NCBI GenBank assembly: GCA_030431455.1
Contig: JAUIJE010000006.1
Coordinates: forward strand, 1-64,000
Length of the DNA stretch: 64,000 nucleotides
Direction: 5' to 3'
From: a bacterium
GTDB taxonomy: Bacteria > Myxococcota > UBA727 > JAUIJE01
This document shows, piece after piece, positions 29,879 to 38,390 of the stretch. The notes beneath the pieces are model-generated. The model did no database searches, was not told the DNA's origin, and saw only the letters and a list, made by a program, of their open reading frames with translations. The position numbers and the translations under genes were made by a program. Position 1 is the stretch's first letter, and the number at the start of each line of letters is the position of its first letter.

Positions 29879-31369
29879 TCAGGGAATGTCCCAGTCGCCG
29901 ACCACGATCAAGCTTTGGGCCGTGCCCGCGTAGGTCAAGTCGCCCACCAATGTGGTTGTGCCCCCGGCGGGCACGGAGACCGCGCTGGGGGGATCGATGT
30001 ACAGGCTCCACAAGGGCCGCTCGTGCTCGTCGAGCAAGATCGCCACGTTGAACGTCGAGCCGCTCACGTCGAGCGCGGCGCTGCCGGTGTTCTGCACGGT
30101 GACCGACAGCGTGTCGCTGGCAAAGCTGTAGTTGGTGACCCGCAGCCCCTGCGGCACGGTGTACGCGTAGCTCGACGGGGCCTCGAACAAGATGTCCACC
30201 GACGCGGCGGTGGCGAAGACATCACCGACCGGTCGCAGCACCCCAAAGCCGGTGTCGCCCGCCTCCAGGCAGGTGTTGGTCTCGATGCCGCTGGCGGTGA
30301 GCGAGTGGGTCATGCCCTCGACGTAGGTGACCGAATCGGTCTCGAGCACGGTGCCGCCGGCGTTTTTGATGTCGGCGGCAAAGTTGGTGAAACACTCCGC
30401 CGGGGCCCCCGCGGACAACCGCACGGGCAAGATGATGTCGGCGGTCGTGCTCGTGGCGTTGGTCCGCACGACGTAGGCGAAGGCCACGTCTTTGGTGTCG
30501 TTGCCGGCCGCGGCCGCGTTTTGCAGGGTCACGGGGATAACGCGCAGGAGGTCGTCGTTGTTGTCTGCGCCGGTGCCGATCACCGGCCCATCGAAGTAGG
30601 TCACGCCGCTGTTCGCGTACACCGTGGTCGGCGCCTGGCACACGCCATCGAGCAGGTTGCACACGTCGGCGCCGCACTCGGCATCGCACCCGCCCTCCAC
30701 CGCCACCGGCTCGGGAATACACTGGGTCACGTCATTGGGGTCGACCTCGAACCCGGTGGGACAGATTTCAAAATCGCAGTCGAACAGCTCGGGATTGGGC
30801 GGGCAGTCGAACTCGTCGACCACCCCACAACCACAGTCGCAGAAACTGTCGTCGTACCAGCTGTCCATACATGTCCACCCGGCGGGCACAAAGTCTCCGT
30901 CTCCGTCTCCGTCTCCGTCTCCGTCTCCATCTCCATCCCCATCTCCATCCCCATCTCCGTCTCCGTCCCCATCCCCGTCTCCGTCTCCGTCCCCATCGCC
31001 ATCGCCATCCCCATCGCCGTCTCCGTCCCCATCGCCATCGCCGTCTCCGTCCCCATCCCCATCTCCATCGCCGTCCCCATCTCCATCTCCATCGCCGTCC
31101 CCATCTCCATCTCCATCGCCGTCTCCATCTCCATCGCCGTCTCCATCTCCGTCTCCGTCTCCATCCCCATCGCCGTCTCCATCCCCATCGCCGTCTCCAT
31201 CTCCGTCCCCATCCCCGTCCCCGTCTCCATCTCCGTCTCCGGGAATGATCGGCAAGGAGCCGGCGTCTTCACCGTTCTGCGGGAGGCCGGCGTCGGGGGT
31301 CAGGCCATCGGTGCTGGGACAACCGGCGCCGATCAACAACACAAAAAGGGCGATCCAGGGCGTTCTCAT
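29879..31369 (-). CDS. (GD)n-linker lipoprotein with unique C-terminal domain
   Basis: 496 residues. ATG 31369 is chosen because it opens a lipoprotein signal ([17 protein letters not shown], Cys17) with GAAGGG just upstream; the frame continues far further upstream inside gdhA antisense and that part is rejected. Next come a short DAG stretch, a (Gly-Asp)n linker of about 58 units (the longest in the window), then one Cys module like those of the 27308 protein ([18 protein letters not shown]). A short [18 protein letters not shown] segment follows. The C-terminal 280 residues are a beta-rich pair of modules ([20 protein letters not shown]...; [20 protein letters not shown]) resembling Ig-like or CARDB folds. 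It is convergent with the tandem set and belongs to the same family, but its signal peptide is not closely related. Confidence 0.87.
   Translation of the reverse strand: MRTPWIALFVLLIGAGCPSTDGLTPDAGLPQNGEDAGSLPIIPGDGDGDGDGDGDGDGDGDGDGDGDGDGDGDGDGDGDGDGDGDGDGDGDGDGDGDGDGDGDGDGDGDGDGDGDGDGDGDGDGDGDGDGDGDGDGDGDGDGDGDGDGDGDGDGDGDGDFVPAGWTCMDSWYDDSFCDCGCGVVDEFDCPPNPELFDCDFEICPTGFEVDPNDVTQCIPEPVAVEGGCDAECGADVCNLLDGVCQAPTTVYANSGVTYFDGPVIGTGADNNDDLLRVIPVTLQNAAAAGNDTKDVAFAYVVRTNATSTTADIILPVRLSAGAPAECFTNFAADIKNAGGTVLETDSVTYVEGMTHSLTASGIETNTCLEAGDTGFGVLRPVGDVFATAASVDILFEAPSSYAYTVPQGLRVTNYSFASDTLSVTVQNTGSAALDVSGSTFNVAILLDEHERPLWSLYIDPPSAVSVPAGGTTTLVGDLTYAGTAQSLIVVGDWDIP
30894..31240 (-). repeat. Longest (Gly-Asp)n array, built from GGA/GGG codons
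   Basis: About 58 units, read on the minus strand. Gly codons are mainly GGA and GGG and Asp codons GAC and GAT, whereas the arrays at 22703 and 27392 use GGC and GGT. The array is internally homogeneous, with blocks such as (GGGGATGGAGAC) repeated, so it expanded on its own. Confidence 0.93.
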
Positions 31370-31480
31370 CCCTTCACCATACGGTGTTTGCCCGCTGGCG
31401 CCTCCCCAAAGCGACCGACCCGAGCCACGGTCGCGCGGGGGGGGGGGGAGTGCGTTATCACCGTGAAAAAGGGGGCAGAG

Positions 31481-32827
31481 ATGAGCGTGCAAGCACGGAT
31501 CGACGCGTTGATGGACCTGGTGAAAAGCCGGTCTCCGCATGAGCCCGAGTTTCACCAGGCGGTGCACGAGGTGGCGGGCTCGGTGGCGCATCTGGTCGAA
31601 GACAACCCCGCGTACGCCGACGCCCGCATTCTCGAACGCCTGGTCGAACCCGACCGGGTGGTGATCTTCCGCGTCACGTGGATGCGCGACGACGAATCCA
31701 TCGCGATCAACCGTGGCTACCGGGTGCAGTTCAACGGGGCCATCGGTCCTTACAAGGGAGGTCTGCGCTTTCACCCGTCGGTGACGTTGTCGGTGCTCAA
31801 GTTTTTGGGGTTTGAACAGATTTTCAAGAACAGCCTCACCGGCTTGCCCATGGGCGGGGGCAAGGGGGGCTCGGACTTCAACCCCAAAGGCCGCTCCGAC
31901 GCGGAGGTGATGCGGTTTTGTCAGTCGTTTATGATCGAGCTGCACCGTCACATCGGGCCGGACACCGACGTGCCCGCGGGGGACATCGGGGTGGGGGCCC
32001 GCGAGGTGGGGTACCTGTTCGGGCAGTACCGCCGGCTGGCCAACGCCTGGACGGGGACCATGACCGGGAAGGGCATCGCGTTTGGTGGCTCGCGCATTCG
32101 CACCGAGGCCACCGGCTACGGGAGCGTGTACTTCGCGCAGAACATGCTGCACCACATCTCCGAGGAGCTCGCGGGCAAGACCTGCACCGTGTCCGGCAGC
32201 GGCAACGTGGCGCTGTACACAATTGAAAAGGCGCTCGCGTTTGGGGCCAAGGTGGTGACGGCGTCGGACTCGGGGGGATTTATTCATGACCCCGAGGGCT
32301 TTGATGCCGAAAAGCTCGCCTACCTCAAGAACCTCAAAGAGGTCGAACGGGGGCGCATCAGTGAATATGCAAAGAAGTTCAAGGGCGCGACGTTCACGAA
32401 AGACCAGCGCCCCTGGTCGGTGCCCTGCGACGTGGCGTTCCCCAGCGCGACCCAAAACGAGATCGGGCTCGAGGACGCCAAGGGGTTGGCCAAGAACGGC
32501 TGTCGGTTGGTGTGCGAAGGGGCGAACATGCCGTCGACCGCGGAGGCCATCGACGTGTTCCACGACGGCGGCATCCTGTTTGCGCCCGGCAAGGCGGCCA
32601 ACGCCGGCGGGGTGACGGTCAGTGGGCTGGAGATGATGCAGAACGCGGGCTTCATGTCCTGGACCCACGACGCGGTCGAACAGCGGCTGGCCGAGATCAT
32701 GCGCGACATCCACGCGACCTGCGTGCAGCACGGCCAGGAAGAAAAGCGCGTGAACTACCTGAAGGGCGCCAATGTGGGTGCGTTCTTGCGGGTGGCGGAG
32801 GCCATGCTCGCCCAGGGCGCGGTCTAG
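31481..32827 (+). CDS. gdhA: NADP-type glutamate dehydrogenase
   Basis: 448 residues, the length of E. coli GdhA. ATG 31481 is preceded by a G-rich site (GGGGGCAGAG), and MSVQARIDALMDLVKSRSPH matches the start of the hexameric NADP-type family. Substrate and catalytic motifs are all present: 'QFNGAIGPYKGGLRFHPSV', 'LTGLPMGGGKGGSDFNPKG' (catalytic Lys in GGGKGG), 'PAGDIGVGAREVGYLFGQY', and the nucleotide fold 'VSGSGNVALYTIEKA'. The reaction is reductive amination of 2-oxoglutarate with ammonia, linking nitrogen assimilation to the TCA cycle. The gene is divergent from the lipoprotein at 31369, with about 110 nt between them, and is followed by the first copy of the dispersed hairpin repeat. 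Confidence 0.97.
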   Translation: MSVQARIDALMDLVKSRSPHEPEFHQAVHEVAGSVAHLVEDNPAYADARILERLVEPDRVVIFRVTWMRDDESIAINRGYRVQFNGAIGPYKGGLRFHPSVTLSVLKFLGFEQIFKNSLTGLPMGGGKGGSDFNPKGRSDAEVMRFCQSFMIELHRHIGPDTDVPAGDIGVGAREVGYLFGQYRRLANAWTGTMTGKGIAFGGSRIRTEATGYGSVYFAQNMLHHISEELAGKTCTVSGSGNVALYTIEKALAFGAKVVTASDSGGFIHDPEGFDAEKLAYLKNLKEVERGRISEYAKKFKGATFTKDQRPWSVPCDVAFPSATQNEIGLEDAKGLAKNGCRLVCEGANMPSTAEAIDVFHDGGILFAPGKAANAGGVTVSGLEMMQNAGFMSWTHDAVEQRLAEIMRDIHATCVQHGQEEKRVNYLKGANVGAFLRVAEAMLAQGAV

Positions 32828-32903
32828 GGTCCACCGACGAGACGCCCGATGGGCGCTCGTCGTGGCCTGGCGGGCGCACGCCGCATTTGTTTTGAGATGC
32901 GCT
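32828..32903 (+). repeat. Dispersed ~76-bp intergenic hairpin element, copy 1
   Basis: It begins right after the gdhA stop with GGGTCCACCGACGAGACGCC and shares that pattern with 38391-38470. The core ACGAG-ACGCCCGATGGGCG-CTCGT folds as a nested hairpin, and the 3' end TTTTGAGATGCGCT is also shared. It might be a terminator or processing element, though no T-run directly follows the stem. Confidence 0.65.
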
Positions 32904-32960
32904 GGGTGCGCTCCCGCCGCGGGTGGTGCTCAACCGTGGGTTCTGCGACGATGGGGGCCC

Positions 32961-35510
32961 ATGACCCGCCTCGCCGTTGCCATGATCGAGCTGCAAGCCG
33001 CGGTGGCCAAGTCGCTCACCCAGGCTTGGAAGGACCACGCCGACCTGCGCATGGTCGCGGCCGAAGGGGCTCTCGACGAGCTGGCGCGAAATCCGCCCGA
33101 TTTGATCATCGTGCCTGAGCGGCTGTCCAAGCGCAGTGGCTTTGGGTTGGTCAACCGCATCCGGCACATGGAGGCCCTCGACGCGGCCAAGCTCATCCTG
33201 GTGTCCATTCGCGGCACCCAGGACGCGCTCGACCACCACCAGGCGGGACCGACCCCGGCGGACGCGTATGTGTTGCGGCCCAAGGTCGGCGGCTACACCG
33301 CGCTGGCCCACCTGGTGATGGGGGCCGCGGCCAAGCTGTACCCCGGGCGGCTCACCACCGCGGAGTCTGACCTCGAGGAGGTGGACGCGGCCGACGTCGA
33401 GGAGGTGGACCCCGACCCCGCACCCGACGACCTCGACGCGCGGTTGCAAGGGGTCATGGAGCGCCTGGGGGGATACCGGGTGCTGCGCCGGATTCGGGAC
33501 GAAGACGGTGGCGCGGTGTTCGCGTGTATGGACGAAGAGCTCGATCGTCCGGTGGCGGTGAAGATCTTGCCGCCCCCCGGTCCCGATGACGGGGAGGCGG
33601 TGCAGCGCTTCTTGCGTGAGCGCCAGGTGCTGGCGGTGGTGAACTCCCCCCACGTCTTGCGTGTGCACGGCGCGGGCACCCATGAAGGTTGTCCCTATTT
33701 GGTCCGCGAGCTCGTGGTGGGGGCGAGTCTGGACAGCCTGCTCCTCGAGGGGGCGCCGGCGGTGGACGACATTTTGCGATGGGGGCGTGAGGCGGCGTTG
33801 GCGCTCAAGCACACCTTCGACGCGGGGGTGGTGCACCGGGACGTGCGCCCCGCGAACATCTACATCGTCGACGGGCACGTCAAGCTCGCGCGGTTCGGCG
33901 CGGGCCGGGTGCTCCGGGCGCGCGAACACGAAATCACCATGCCCGACGCGCGCATGCGCCACCAGGCGTACTGCGCGCCCGAGCGGGTGGGCGGCGGCGG
34001 GGACGACCGCAGTGACATTTATTCGCTGGGCGCGACCTTGCACACCCTGCTCACCGGGCGCGCGCCCTTCGCCTCCGCGCGCCCCATCGACGTGGTCACG
34101 CACAAGCGCAAAGAGGACCCGCTCCCCCTGGTGCGCGACGGCGAACCGGTGCGTCCCGACATCGCCGCGCTCGTGACCCGGATGATGGCGGAGGACGTCG
34201 CGGACCGGCCGCAGAGCTGGAACGAAGTCATCGTGGCCCTGGACAACCTGCGCCACCCCGCGTCCGCGGCGCCCGCCCCGGTGGAGACCCTCGAGCCAGA
34301 GCCCTCCGGCATTCACGGCACCCTGCGGCGCATGAACGTGATCGATCTCGTGCAGAGCCTCGAGCTGTCCCGCAAGACCGCGGTGGTCACCGTGTCCGCC
34401 CCGGACGGGGCCGAGGGCCTGCTCGCGTTCGACGCGGGCGAGCTGACGTTTGCCCGCTGGCGGGCCGAGACCGGGGAGGAAGCGTTCTTCGCCCTCGCCG
34501 CGCTCACCGATGGCGCGTTCCGTGTCGGGTTCGGCGCGCCCCCCGACGGGCGGAACGTGCACCAGCCCACGATGGGCCTGCTGCTCGAGGCGGTGCGCCG
34601 CCGGGACGAGGACGATGCAGGGGCATTGCCAGAGGGCGCGTCCGGCCCGGGGGTGACCGATTCCGGATGGTTCGCGGCGGCCCCGGGGGAGGACGCGGGG
34701 GACGCGGGCCCGGGCGATGTGTTGTTCGCCATCGACGAGGAACACCAACCCCGCGACGACGATGCCCCCGACGCGGCACGGGGCGTCCGGTCGGGGGGCG
34801 GGCGCCGGGTGCCGTCGGCAGTGGGGTATCTGGCCATCGCCGCGGGCCTCGGCCTCGGCGGGTGGGGCGGGCTGCAGCTGCCCTCGTGGACCCCGGCCCC
34901 GGCCGAGGAGGGGGCCCAGATCGACAAGCTCGTCGACGAGCAATACGCCAAGCTGCGGCGGCTGCGACAAGAGCTCCAGGCCGCGGGCCCGGCGGTGGCG
35001 GCGGCCGCAGACAAGGCCGCGCAGGCGGCGCGGGCCGAGGCCGCGGGCGCGCAGGTCAGGGCCCAACTCGAGGAGCTGCTGGCCACGGACGTCAAGGCGC
35101 GCCGGGTGCGGCTGCGCACCGCCGACGACAAGCTGGTGCTGGAGATATCCAGTGACATTTTGTTCGGGGGGGTCACCGCCCAGCTCACCCCCGACGGCCA
35201 GGCCCTGGTCAGCCGCGTCTCCACCGCGCTGGCCGCGGCCGGGGTCAAACACGTGGGGCTCGAAGCGCACAGCGACGACCGCGCGCCCCCGCCCGCGGCG
35301 GGACACGCGAACAACTGGGGCCTCAACGGCGCCCAGGGCCAGGCGATGGTGGGCGCCCTGGGGGTGCTCGGCTGGACCGCGGACCAGCTCACGTTTGTGG
35401 CCCGGGCCGACACCGCCCCGCTGCAGTCCAACGCGGGCCCGCGGGGGCGGGCGCGCAACCGGCGCATCGACGTCGTGATGTCGTGGGGGACCGGACCCGA
35501 GGGACGCTGA
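32961..35510 (+). CDS. Pseudo-receiver/pseudokinase/PATAN/OmpA transmembrane fusion
   Basis: 849 residues from ATG 32961. Residues 1-125 have a receiver-like fold, but the acidic pocket and phospho-Asp are absent (PDLIIVPERLSKRSG). A protein-kinase domain spans about 169-430: Lys201 (VAVK), H292-R-D294-VRPAN299, YCAPE and SDIYSLG are intact. However the DFG motif is R311-F-G, the HRDxK Lys is Arg296 and the Gly-rich loop is reduced to DEDGG. It is therefore probably a pseudokinase. A PATAN/DUF4388 domain lies at about 451-525 (IHGTLRRMNVIDLVQSLELS), a long acidic linker follows, then one membrane segment at about 620-640 (GYLAIAAGLGLGGWGGLQL), an Ala-rich coiled coil, and an OmpA-like peptidoglycan-binding domain at about 720-848. 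The topology suggests a cytoplasmic scaffold tied through the inner membrane to the cell wall. Confidence 0.85.
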   Translation: MTRLAVAMIELQAAVAKSLTQAWKDHADLRMVAAEGALDELARNPPDLIIVPERLSKRSGFGLVNRIRHMEALDAAKLILVSIRGTQDALDHHQAGPTPADAYVLRPKVGGYTALAHLVMGAAAKLYPGRLTTAESDLEEVDAADVEEVDPDPAPDDLDARLQGVMERLGGYRVLRRIRDEDGGAVFACMDEELDRPVAVKILPPPGPDDGEAVQRFLRERQVLAVVNSPHVLRVHGAGTHEGCPYLVRELVVGASLDSLLLEGAPAVDDILRWGREAALALKHTFDAGVVHRDVRPANIYIVDGHVKLARFGAGRVLRAREHEITMPDARMRHQAYCAPERVGGGGDDRSDIYSLGATLHTLLTGRAPFASARPIDVVTHKRKEDPLPLVRDGEPVRPDIAALVTRMMAEDVADRPQSWNEVIVALDNLRHPASAAPAPVETLEPEPSGIHGTLRRMNVIDLVQSLELSRKTAVVTVSAPDGAEGLLAFDAGELTFARWRAETGEEAFFALAALTDGAFRVGFGAPPDGRNVHQPTMGLLLEAVRRRDEDDAGALPEGASGPGVTDSGWFAAAPGEDAGDAGPGDVLFAIDEEHQPRDDDAPDAARGVRSGGGRRVPSAVGYLAIAAGLGLGGWGGLQLPSWTPAPAEEGAQIDKLVDEQYAKLRRLRQELQAAGPAVAAAADKAAQAARAEAAGAQVRAQLEELLATDVKARRVRLRTADDKLVLEISSDILFGGVTAQLTPDGQALVSRVSTALAAAGVKHVGLEAHSDDRAPPPAAGHANNWGLNGAQGQAMVGALGVLGWTADQLTFVARADTAPLQSNAGPRGRARNRRIDVVMSWGTGPEGR

Positions 35511-35539
35511 AGCGCATCTCTCACGTCAACCCGGAGCGG

Positions 35540-36160
35540 CTAGGTCGAGCCCGCGGGGTCGGGGTCGTACAGTGACAAGCTGCGCCGGAGGAGCCCGCGA
35601 AAGAAGCCCATGTCGGTCTTGTCCACGCCGTCGACCAGGTCGTTGTTGAGCAGGTCGGACAGGCCGTGCACCAGCGACCACAAGATGAGGGCGTCGACCC
35701 GCACGCTCATGTCGTCGAGGGGCTGCCCGTGGGCGGTGCGCAGGGCGACCACACAGTCAAACAGGCGCTCGTTGGTGGCGTCGGTGGTGCGCAGGGCGTC
35801 GAGCACATCGTCGCGGGGGCACAGCTCGCTGTCTTGCATCAGCCGGTAGAGCTCTTGGTTGCGCAACGCGAACATCACGTAGCCGAGGCCGATGGCGGTG
35901 AGCTGCTCGTCGGGGCGCGGGCTGGCGATGGCCTGGGCGTCGGCCATGCTCTGGTCCAAGCGGCGAAACCCTTCCGCCGCGAGGGCGACCAGCAGCGCGT
36001 GCTTGTTGGCAAAGTGATTGTATGGCGCGGCGTGCGAGACCCCGGCCCGGCGCGCGACCTCCCGGAGGGAGAGCTTTTGGGGGCCGCGCTCCTTGATCAC
36101 GTCCAAGGCCGCGTCGAACAACGCGGCCTTGACCGGGGCTTCGGCGGGGGTGGTGCTCAC
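35540..36160 (-). CDS. TetR-family transcriptional regulator
   Basis: 206 residues from GTG 36160. A TTG at 36196 would add 12 residues, but it covers the palindrome at 36177-36188, so the GTG is preferred. The N-terminal helix-turn-helix is typical: 'FDAALDVIKERGPQKLSLRE' then VARRAGVSHAAPYNHFANK. The C-terminal ligand domain (about 75-200) is of the WHG/TetR_C_13 type. It lies in one direction with two small lipoprotein genes (36212 and 36750), 51 nt after the second, so it is probably co-transcribed and self-regulating. The ligand is unknown. Confidence 0.9.
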   Translation of the reverse strand: MSTTPAEAPVKAALFDAALDVIKERGPQKLSLREVARRAGVSHAAPYNHFANKHALLVALAAEGFRRLDQSMADAQAIASPRPDEQLTAIGLGYVMFALRNQELYRLMQDSELCPRDDVLDALRTTDATNERLFDCVVALRTAHGQPLDDMSVRVDALILWSLVHGLSDLLNNDLVDGVDKTDMGFFRGLLRRSLSLYDPDPAGST

Positions 36161-36176
36161 CCCGCGGTTGTACAGG

Positions 36177-36188
36177 TTGACAGCGTCA
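36177..36188. promoter_or_regulatory. Operator-like palindrome before the TetR gene
   Basis: TTGACAGCGTCA, an inverted repeat (TGAC-AGC-GTCA), differs in only two positions from the palindrome at 37155-37167. Its place just before the TetR GTG start fits an internal operator for autoregulation. Confidence 0.45.
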
Positions 36189-36211
36189 GCTGGCAAGCGG
36201 CACCGGGCGGA

Positions 36212-36748
36212 TCAGTACGCGGTGGCGTTCTGGTCGTCGCCCACGCGCGCGACGGCGTCGTCCCACGTCGGGGGCACTTGGTCGGCGTTGATCTCCCAGG
36301 CCACCGTCCGGGCTTCGCCGGGCTCGGCGATGTCCGACATGCTGGCCATCGCCGCGGCGTGGGCGTCGGACATCACAAACGCGTACATCGCGTCGTACGA
36401 CTCCCACACCGTCAAGGTGCGGTACCGGTGTTTGCCCACCATCGCCTGGGAAAAGGACACCCCCACCAGGCCCTCGGGCTTGGCATCGAGCAGCTCTTGG
36501 ATGGCCACCATCTTGTCATCGAACGCGGCCTGGGCTTCGGGGGTGTCGAGCAGGGGGAGGTAGGTGGTGGCGGCGACGAAGGTGTGGTCGTCGGCGAAGT
36601 CGCCGACCAGGCCGTCGTCCATGGTGTAGGCCGGACCTTCAAACGGGCTGCGGATCCACCCGTCGGGGGTGGCGAACTCACACGCGGCGAGCCCGAGCGC
36701 GGCGGTGGACAGAACAAAAGCAGACAACAAACGGGACGGACGGGTCAT
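36212..36748 (-). CDS. Small lipoprotein with ABM-like dimeric alpha+beta fold
   Basis: 178 residues. AAGGAG lies 6 nt before ATG 36748. The signal peptide MTRPSRLLSAFVLSTAALGL ends at a lipobox (LAAC, Cys23). The soluble part has the look of an antibiotic-biosynthesis-monooxygenase/DUF3291-type barrel: 'GLVGVSFSQAMVGKHRYRTL' then TVWESYDAMYAFVMSDAHAA, where the Trp-Glu-Ser and the later helix match that fold. It is translated next to the preceding gene (one nucleotide gap), so the two are an operon with the TetR gene. Such barrels bind small aromatic compounds or haem; here the role is unknown. Confidence 0.8.
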   Translation of the reverse strand: MTRPSRLLSAFVLSTAALGLAACEFATPDGWIRSPFEGPAYTMDDGLVGDFADDHTFVAATTYLPLLDTPEAQAAFDDKMVAIQELLDAKPEGLVGVSFSQAMVGKHRYRTLTVWESYDAMYAFVMSDAHAAAMASMSDIAEPGEARTVAWEINADQVPPTWDDAVARVGDDQNATAY

Positions 36749-36749
36749 G

Positions 36750-37133
36750 TCATTCTCCTTGTGAGGGGGAAGGGGCGTCTTGGACGCGGGAAAAAGCCAG
36801 GGTGGAAAAGGTTCGATCAAGGCGGGCGGACACGAAGTCTTGTTGGGTGCCATAGACAGTGACAACCACGCGGCGGCCGGCCGGCGGGCCATCGCCGAGC
36901 ACCACCGCCCACCGCGCCGCGCCGGTCTCGGGCCGCACCGAGAGATAGGTGTAAGGGCCCGCGGCCACCCGTTCGGTCACGGTGCCAGTGAAGATTTCCT
37001 TTGAAAAATCAAGCTGAAAGGGGATCGACGCGCTTCGCGTGGGGGCGGTGGGCCCGGCGGGCGCGCCCCCGCAGGCGAAGAGCAGACCGAGGAGCAAGAA
37101 CATCCCGAAGCGGGCGTGGACGATGGTGTTCAT
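36750..37133 (-). CDS. Small lipoprotein of unknown function, first gene of TetR operon
   Basis: 127 residues from ATG 37133; GTG 37139 is possible. The N-terminal signal MNTIVHARFGMFLLLGLLFAC has a lipobox with Cys21. The mature part is a small beta-rich domain (FTGTVTERVAAGPYTYLSVR ... VTVYGTQQDFVS) resembling OB-fold-like lipoprotein domains that follow GTV/YL patterns. I do not recognise a family. Its stop is one nucleotide before the next gene's start codon, so the two are translated together. Confidence 0.75.
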   Translation of the reverse strand: MNTIVHARFGMFLLLGLLFACGGAPAGPTAPTRSASIPFQLDFSKEIFTGTVTERVAAGPYTYLSVRPETGAARWAVVLGDGPPAGRRVVVTVYGTQQDFVSARLDRTFSTLAFSRVQDAPSPSQGE

Positions 37134-37154
37134 GAGCACAGCGTAGAGGCTTTA

Positions 37155-37167
37155 TTGACAGTGTCAA
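37155..37167. promoter_or_regulatory. Operator-like palindrome, TetR operon promoter region
   Basis: TTGACAGTGTCAA is a perfect inverted repeat about one central base. On the minus strand TTGACA could serve as a -35, with TACGCT 16 nt on as a poor -10. The same motif occurs before the TetR gene. It lies between the lipoprotein operon and the divergent gene at 37340. Confidence 0.55.
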
Positions 37168-37339
37168 CCTAGATCCGGTGAATTCACAAAGCTGCGCATG
37201 GCTACGACGTCAAGACGCACCAGATCTGCGACCTGACCTTGTTGGCAGCGTCTATCTGATGGCGGCGACGCCGCTGCGAACGGGGGTTCGGGCCCACGGC
37301 GGCGCGTGGTACACCCCAGGTTCATCCCTGGGAGACCAC

Positions 37340-38377
37340 ATGGGCGATCGCATCCCCCCCCGCAGCCCCCTCACCACCGGCCCCCGGCCTGGCCCGGCCC
37401 GCAGCGCTTCGGGCCCGGCGACCCCCGCCGCCCCCGCGGCGACTGGCCCGGTGGACACGCCCTCTGCAGATGGGTTTGGCGTGGTGCCCGGCACTCCGTC
37501 AGGCGGATCTCACAATTCCACCCTGCCCGACGTGCTGCTCGACCTCGGCAGCACCCGCGTGGTGCACGGGGACGACCCCGGCGACTTCTACTGTGAGCAC
37601 ATGTTCTACGCGGGGCAGCGCGCGGCCGAGCAGAGCGCCACCGTGGCCAAAAACCCACAGGGCGAACGGCTGGTGGGCTTTCTCCACGTGCCCTGGGACG
37701 GCTTCACCTCCAAGACCTTCGTCGACGGCGCCTATGCCCAAAAAGACCGGCACGCGCTCACCCGGCAGGTCATCGGGGCCGCCCTCCGCGGGTACTTTGT
37801 CGACGCCAAGGCCGCGGCGGGGCCAGGGCCGGTGCACATGATGGTCACGGGGTACGGGCCGTTCTCGTCGGCGCGGGACAACCCCACCGGCGATTTTGTG
37901 CGGCACGCCGAGAACATCGACGCCGCCATGCAGCACGCGTTCGGCGCCGACCTGCTCACGCCCACCGGCCAGGACCGCGCCGACAGCGGCTTGCCCGCGG
38001 ACACCTACCGCCGGGTCTACAAAGTCAAAGACGGGGGCCAGACCCGCGAGGTGGTGGTGCAAGCCCAGTGGTTTCCCGTCACCGACGACGCCATCGACGG
38101 CCAGCACGGGCGGTCGGTGCAAAAATCCATCGCCCAGTTCGGCGCCCACGCGGTGGTGTCTATGGGGGTGCACTCGGGCAAGGAATACCTCGCCGAGCAT
38201 CACGCCGATGACGGGGGCCTGCGCCACGAAGCCGGGCGGTTGGTGCACGACTATTCGCGCCAACCCCAGCACAACCTCGCCGACAACTACGCGTTGCCGC
38301 GCGCGATTCTCCAGGGTGACAAGCTGCGCCGCTCGCTCAGCGTCACCGACCTGCGCACCGGCGGCGGGCCGCGCTAG
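37340..38377 (+). CDS. Pyroglutamyl-peptidase-like fold protein lacking the usual Cys
   Basis: 345 residues from ATG 37340, where GGGAGACC precedes it; frames further upstream have no ribosome site. Residues 1-55 are Pro/Ala-rich and disordered, with no signal peptide. The segments 'MVTGYGPFSSARDNPTGDFV' and 'HAVVSMGVHSGKEYLAEHHA' resemble the peptidase C15 fold (pyrrolidone carboxyl peptidase: VTGFGPF and the strand before the catalytic Glu). The C-terminal half, where C15 has its Cys, contains none; the only Cys is in FYCEH near residue 79. It is therefore either inactive or uses other residues. The gene stands alone, followed by copy 2 of the hairpin repeat. A related role in peptide or glycan handling is only a guess. 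Confidence 0.65.
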   Translation: MGDRIPPRSPLTTGPRPGPARSASGPATPAAPAATGPVDTPSADGFGVVPGTPSGGSHNSTLPDVLLDLGSTRVVHGDDPGDFYCEHMFYAGQRAAEQSATVAKNPQGERLVGFLHVPWDGFTSKTFVDGAYAQKDRHALTRQVIGAALRGYFVDAKAAAGPGPVHMMVTGYGPFSSARDNPTGDFVRHAENIDAAMQHAFGADLLTPTGQDRADSGLPADTYRRVYKVKDGGQTREVVVQAQWFPVTDDAIDGQHGRSVQKSIAQFGAHAVVSMGVHSGKEYLAEHHADDGGLRHEAGRLVHDYSRQPQHNLADNYALPRAILQGDKLRRSLSVTDLRTGGGPR

Positions 38378-38390
38378 CGCCGGCGCTCTC

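Noticed and set aside
29861-31480. N-terminal extension of the gdhA frame through the (GD)n array
   Set aside because: GdhA homology begins exactly at ATG 31481; the extension is antisense to the lipoprotein at 31369.
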